From: Chara braunii
Lineage: Eukaryota; Streptophyta; Charophyceae; Charales; Characeae
Assembly (NCBI GenBank): GCA_003427395.1
Contig: BFEA01000046.1
Location: forward strand, 1,995,918-2,055,200
Direction: 5' to 3'
Length of the DNA: 59,283 bases
Part shown: positions 54,764 through 59,283 of the stretch, in pieces
Layout of the letters: every line of letters begins with the position of its first letter
Numbering within the stretch: the first letter of the stretch is position 1
Program-made: the position numbers and the translations under genes
Notes under the pieces: generated by a model
What the model was told of the DNA's origin: nothing
The model's database searches: none
What the model saw: the letters and a program-made list of their open reading frames with translations, nothing else

Positions 54764-55189
54764 TCACCATGACTTGTGAGTAGCCCCATGGGCTTTTGTC
54801 TGCATGGTGATTCGTTGACAGACTTGACATTCAGCCACAAACTTTTCAACAGTCCCTTTCATGTCAGGCCAATCAAACTGTCTCAGCAGATTCGCGTACG
54901 TCTTTGCCATGCCAAAGTGTCCGCTCCGACCATGAGCCAAATCCATAAAGTGCGTGCGGAGAGGCTCATGGTTAAGCACACACAAACGGTCCTGGTTCCC
55001 GTAGCGACGGAAAATCAGTCCTCCGTACTCGTGAAAATCGGGTTGACTGCTAGGATCAGCCCGCAGCCGCTCAAGGATGGGACTAAGTTCCGGATCCTTG
55101 GCTGTATGATCTACGAGCTTCTCCTTCAGTCTCTTCCGGAAGTCGTGGGATTTCACAAGGCAAGTGATGTACTCAGGGTGGCGAGACAA
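54764..55189 (-). pseudogene. Elem VI integrase HHCC domain
   Basis: A 141-codon open frame. It begins in the RNase H tail (SRHPEYITCLVKSHDF), passes the KDPELSPILERLRADP spacer and GLIFRRYGNQDRLCVL, then the zinc domain: DLAHGRSGHFGMAKTYANLL (His pair) and AECQVCQRIT (Cys pair), all four ligands present. The domain supports cDNA-end binding. Confidence 0.82.
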
Positions 55190-55227
55190 AGCATCAGCTA
55201 CTCGGTTATAACAACCTTTTTTGTGGC

Positions 55228-55700
55228 TTAGTTCGAAGTCTTAGATATCAATTTCATGGACCAGCGAAGTAACGTAGGAGACAGGGTAGTTTGCTCTTTA
55301 ATCCACTTCAGAGTCTCGTGATCTGATAACACTTTGAAGTGGCGTCCCAAAAGATAGTGCTTCCGATGGTCCAAAGCCATACGCAAAGCATAGAGCTCGC
55401 GCATGTAGGTGGAAGTGGCTACCTTTTCGTTGGGCATGCATTTGCTGTAATATTCAAGCGGTCGCAAGCGATCGTCGTCATCTTTCTGCAGCACTGCCCC
55501 GATTCCATAACGACTTGCATTCATAGAAACTATGAATGTCAGTTTTTTGCAATCCGGAGTACTGGGTAACTTACCAAGGCTTCTTTCAAAGCTCGAAAGG
55601 CGACCGTGCATGCGGTGTCTCAAGAGTTGGGAACATTTTTACTTGTTAACCGGGACAACGGGCGAGCAAAGCGGGGCACAAACTTCTGGTAGTATGACGC
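55228..55700 (-). pseudogene. Elem VI RNase H with mutated aspartate
   Basis: RNase H landmarks are present: FIVSMNASRYGIGAVLQ, RPLEYYSKCMPNEKVATSTY, RELYALRMALDHRKHYLLGR and LSDHETLKWI. The first catalytic aspartate (TDAS) reads M-N-A-S; AAT at 55519-55521 gives Asn. The domain would be inactive even without the stops around it. Confidence 0.8.
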
Positions 55701-55783
55701 GAGGCCAAGGAAAGAGCGTAGTTCGCGGATGTTCGCGGGCTGAGGCCAATTGCGTACGACTTCAACCTTGGTTGCCTCAGGCT

Positions 55784-56341
55784 CTAGGCCTGCAACAGAT
55801 AAAAGATGCCCAAGATAATGTCGCTATCCTTCCCAAACTCATATTTCTCTAGGTTGAGATGGAGTTGCGTTTTATTGAGGATAGTGATCACTTCCTCGAG
55901 GTGCTTGAGGTGTTCCTCCATGGATTTGTTGAAGATTAGTATATCATCGAGGTATACCACCACGAACCGGCTAATCTGTTCGCGGAGGACCTTGTCCATG
56001 AGGCTTTGGAAGGTGGCCGGTGCGTTCGTGAGACCGAAGGGCATTACGGTAAACTCGTAAAGCCCATCTTGTGTTTCGAACGCAGTCTTGTGCTGGTCCG
56101 CAGGATNGACTTCAATCTGGTGGTAGCCAGACTTGAGATCGATTTTGGAAAAGACCTTGCACCCACCTGCGGCATCAAGCAAGTCATCTATGCGGGGCAA
56201 TGGATAGGCGTTCTTTCTTGTGATGCAGTTTAGACCGCGATAGTCAATACACATGCGGAGCTTGCCTTCTTTCTTCGGAACAAACAAAACAGGAGCACCA
56301 AATTCAGACTCTCTAGGCTTGATCCACCCATTGTCAATCAT
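55784..56341 (-). pseudogene. Elem VI reverse transcriptase fingers and palm
   Basis: A 185-codon open frame: [46 protein letters not shown] (first Asp), [20 protein letters not shown] and VVYLDDILIFNKSMEEHLKH (YLDD pair), so the catalytic residues are intact. An ambiguous base at 56107 gives one unknown residue. The frame is lost after ILGIFYLLQA, where the thumb should begin. A spacer with RYPEV-like and YRMGPNEL blocks lies upstream at 56366-56557. Confidence 0.88.
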
Positions 56342-56365
56342 TTCGTCAATCTGTCGTCGGAGTTC

Positions 56366-57190
56366 CTACAACTCGTTGGGTCCCATTCGGTATACGCAGC
56401 CCTTTGGAGGAACAACACCCTCAACCAACTGGATGGTGTGTCGGACCGATCGCATGGGGACTCCACGTGGCTCAGCCAGAACTTCTGGGAATCGATCGAA
56501 GTAGATTTTGGATGTTTGGTGGAACCGGTGGGGGTGGAGGATCAACAAAGGGATCACCTAGATCAGGTCGCAGGTCGCGAATAGAGGCAACCAAATCTGA
56601 GGTAGGATCATTTGGACTAGAAGGTAGAGAAGTAGAGGTGCTAGAAGTATAAGTACCAGAAGTAGAATCACAAGCTGAAGTTGTAGTGGTATTAACCGCA
56701 AAAGTAGATGGCACATGGGTAGGACGAACAAAGGCAACATACAACTGTTCGTCCTCTTTGTGCTTGCGCCATTTCTTGCAGAACTTCATAGCATTCAGAA
56801 AAGTCACTGGGGACTCGTGCTTCTCATCCAAGAGGACGGAAAACTCGTTCCCTTGAGCATCTTGACCATGAAAAGTGACTCCTTCCACTTGGTCCATTCG
56901 TATTGGGACTGCAGCCAACCCAAGCCAAGGACAATGTCGAAGGGGCACTTGTTAAGGACATAGAAGTTCAACGCGTGGGTGATAGTTTTGTTCTTGTCAA
57001 AGGTAGTGCACACACCTTTGATTGCATGTGTAGAAGATAACTTCTTTGTTGCCAACTTGGGTTCAGAAAGCGTTCTGCAAGGCCACTTGCTTCATTCCCA
57101 AGCCCACTTTGTGTATCCCATGAGGTGACATAAAGTTAGTCGTAGCACCATAATCAATCAAGACACAGAGATAGCGGTGGTTTATGAGAA
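56366..57190 (-). pseudogene. Elem VI protease and protease-RT linker
   Basis: Active site LIDYGATTNFMSP at about 57140-57180 (D-Y-G-A in place of D-S/T-G-A), then CPFDIVLGLGWLQSQYEW at 56900-56960. A Thr/Ser-rich linker (TTTTSACDSTSGTYTSSTST) follows in another frame, then a proline run and the RT lead-in KGCVYRMGPNEL. Frameshifts separate the parts. Confidence 0.75.
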
Positions 57191-57375
57191 GTTTGAAGAA
57201 GATCAACTTCACTGTCCCTTAGGCACGCTGCTGTTTCATCTCAGCCCAATGCTCCAAGTGGTAGTGGAAGTCGACCGTCCCAGACTCCTCCCAAGGCTCG
57301 ACATACAAAACATTACACACTTCAACCTTGGTTTCAGCAGATGATTGGGCTTCAAGGGAGGACTGCTGATTTGCA

Positions 57376-57929
57376 TCAAATCCAGTTTCCCTTGCTGTAG
57401 AGTGTGCTGAAATCCACTCTACGGTCGGGTCTGGTTTCCTTGCAGCCTATAGCAATCCTGTACCTTATGGTTCGGTTTTTGGCAATGCAGGCATACCCCC
57501 TTCTTGAGTCTACCTCGCCAGGCATTTCCATTGATCCGGAGGTCGACACACTGTTTAGTGGCCGCATTCTCCGATTTTGTTGGGATTTTGACTCCTTTGG
57601 GAAGTTAATTCTTCCCCGCATTTCGATTCGGTCCCTTTGCATTGGCAATTTTTTTAAAGGCAGTAAATTTTTGCTCCTCTTGGTTTACATCAGACTGATG
57701 GGCTGACGAACAGGTTGTATAAGTGTCCTGTTCTTGGTCGTCACCAAGAGTGGGGTCATCTGTATCGGCCTCCAGCAGGTCATGCACAGCAAAACGGCTG
57801 CTGCCTTTGAACCGCCTGCCGCCCATGGGCTTTTTGCTGCCTGTTGTGGAGACGAGGTCTATCACCTAGAGACTGACTATGTCCTTCATCAGAGTGAACC
57901 AGTCTTGTGTACCCAATGAAGTCCCTGCC
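57376..57929 (-). pseudogene. Elem VI gag C-terminal part with zinc knuckle
   Basis: Pieces in several frames: MGGRRFKGSSRFAVHDLLEA, an acidic/Gln-rich segment, and an intact CCHC knuckle CLHCQKPNHKVQDC at 57452-57493. The knuckle would bind genomic RNA. At least two frameshifts separate it from the capsid-like region upstream. Confidence 0.7.
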
Positions 57930-58999
57930 TAGGCGATTTGTGAAACTGGTGGAACCACATCCAAGCAAGATTGACCAGTCAGTTCTAATTCGGGGGTAGC
58001 AAACATCTTGCCGAGGTAAGTCTGGAGGCTTTTCATGGAGCCCGTCCACTTGCTGCGTCTGATTTTATCAAGCTGGCTTCTTGCCCTTGCTGCAGCGTGT
58101 GGATCCATGTATTGCGCAATGAGGAGTTCCTCGAGGGAGGCAACCGGGGTGGTCTTAAGGCACCTTGTTAGTTTTGTTTTGGGAACCCCAACTTGCGTAG
58201 CTTGGACTTCGTGGACTTCTAGGAAGCCCCGCACAACCGGCTCGACATTCATTCCCATGATCACGGACTGGGTCTCGGGTTGAGTCCCTAGAACTTCGAA
58301 GTATGCCCTCATGGAGCTGATCCAGGATTCAATGTCCTCTTTGTCGTCGTACTTGGACGGTATTTGCACTGCCTTTCGATCCACGTAGGGACCGGCGTAG
58401 CTGGGCCTAGCACCTGCTGGTTCAGATCTTGGGGCAGCAGCAATTGCAGAATTCCCCGCCTCGTTGCTTGTTACAGCAATAGTGGAATCTCCACCTGTTG
58501 CAAGTCACAAGGGGGTTGCCATCACACTCAAGGAAGAAGTAGAAGAAGATACGGTAAGAGGTGCAAGGTTAGTTTCAATTGCAGCTCCAGAACCAGGGGG
58601 CAGAGGAAGAGGATTGGCCGCTTGGGCTTGTCGCAACGTAGCAACCTCTACCATCAAGTCACGGTACTTGTCGGTCATCTCAGCCAGATCCTCCTGAAGT
58701 GTCCGCAATTTTGCGAAGACGTTGGCGATCTGAGTGGTATGATCTTCAAGGCTTCGGACTTTGACGACAACGGTGAGTATGGACTGCAACTGTTCCCCAC
58801 ACTGCTCTTTGGTCAACGAGGGGATAGTTTCCAAGATGGCCTCTTGACTTTTCATTAGCAATTCCTTCCTCTCCTTCTCTATCTCTTGTTCCTTTTTTAT
58901 GGCACTATCTAAGAGTGCTTGCAGATACGGTTTCTCCGCATCCCTGGCTGCATCTAACAGGGCCTTCCACTGGACTGATGTTAGTCGTGGCTGGGCCAT
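57930..58999 (-). pseudogene. Elem VI gag
   Basis: One frame from ATG (58999) to 57929 with a single TGA at 58505-58507. N-terminus MAQPRLTSVQWKALLDAARD, a coiled coil (KKEQEIEKERKELLMKSQEA), a Pro/Ser/Thr linker, then capsid-like IPSKYDDKEDIESWISSMRA and AARARSQLDKIRRSKWTGSM. The upstream 59000-59188 shows no PBS or LTR. Gag forms the retrotransposon particle. Confidence 0.78.
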
Positions 59000-59189
59000 T
59001 TTCGGACCGTTGTTGTCGGTAGGTGGATCGGAGAGACACCAATCAGTAAAAGAATCAATCTGACTCTCAAGAGGTACACCCCCCTTTTCGCTTGGACTTC
59101 TTTCTGGTTGCGAGTCTCCACGGGCATTGGAAATGAACTAAAAAAAACAGACTGAAAAACTATGAGAAGAGAAGGTAGAACTCCTAGCC

Positions 59190-59283
59190 GAAGTACAAAG
59201 CAAACCGCGACAAGTGCGAGTTCGCACAGCAGGAGCTGGAGTACTTGGGACACTATGTGACGCCGCAAGGCATCCGTCCGCTT
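59190..59283 (+). pseudogene. Ty3 RT fragment running off the window
   Basis: Plus frame encodes [20 protein letters not shown] and [11 protein letters not shown], nearly identical in protein to the Elem II RT thumb region (antisense there). It starts abruptly at about 59190, head-to-head with Elem VI, and continues beyond the window. Confidence 0.85.

Overview
This is eukaryotic nuclear DNA from a repeat-rich genome. The evidence is chromodomain-bearing Ty3/gypsy retrotransposons with decayed ORFs, an initiator-Met tRNA primer-binding site, long microsatellites, satellite arrays, one spliced exon, and no operon-like or prokaryotic gene layout. The Ty3 families and a GIY-YIG retroelement resemble those I associate with charophyte algae. 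Chara braunii is my best guess at the source, from familiarity only. Isolated n bases and a Nextera mate-pair junction adapter show a short-read draft assembly.

Layout: 1.16-3.39 kb, plus-strand Ty3 pol relic (Elem I). 3.4-9.0 kb, largely gene-free. 9.0-16.97 kb, near-complete minus-strand chromovirus (Elem II) with 3' LTR, PPT, pol, gag, a TGACGTG minisatellite in its leader, PBS and truncated 5' LTR. 18.4-22.3 kb, minus-strand relic (Elem III) that has lost the RT palm and the integrase core. 23.1-26.3 kb, two LTR-B-like copies; the first contains an adapter artefact. 28.05-29.34 kb, an array of 17 hairpins with covarying stems, the most unusual object here. 30.7-31.1 kb, a 138-bp repeat. 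32.2-35.7 kb, LTR-C fragment and gag/protease relic (Elem IV) next to a palindrome array. 36.9-37.8 kb, solo LTR-B. 39.0-39.4 kb, a Kelch exon, the only convincing host-gene piece. 39.9-42.8 kb, LTR-C copies and pol relic (Elem VII). 42.8-45.5 kb, LTR-B plus pol of Elem V. 45.6-47.7 kb, remains of a retroelement with a GIY-YIG endonuclease domain, probably a Penelope-like element of the N-terminal GIY-YIG type. 48.4-52.2 kb, microsatellites, graded satellite, palindromes and minisatellite. 52.7-59.2 kb, minus-strand chromovirus (Elem VI) with 3' LTR. 59.19-59.28 kb, start of a plus-strand Ty3 RT fragment running off the window.

The genes form no pathway. The window is nested, decaying retrotransposons around one exon. 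Most stop codons in Elem II are single C-to-T or G-to-A steps from the expected codon, as cytosine-methylation decay would give. Elements I, III and IV also carry 60-220 bp tandem duplications. Element names (I-VII, LTR-B, LTR-C) are mine.
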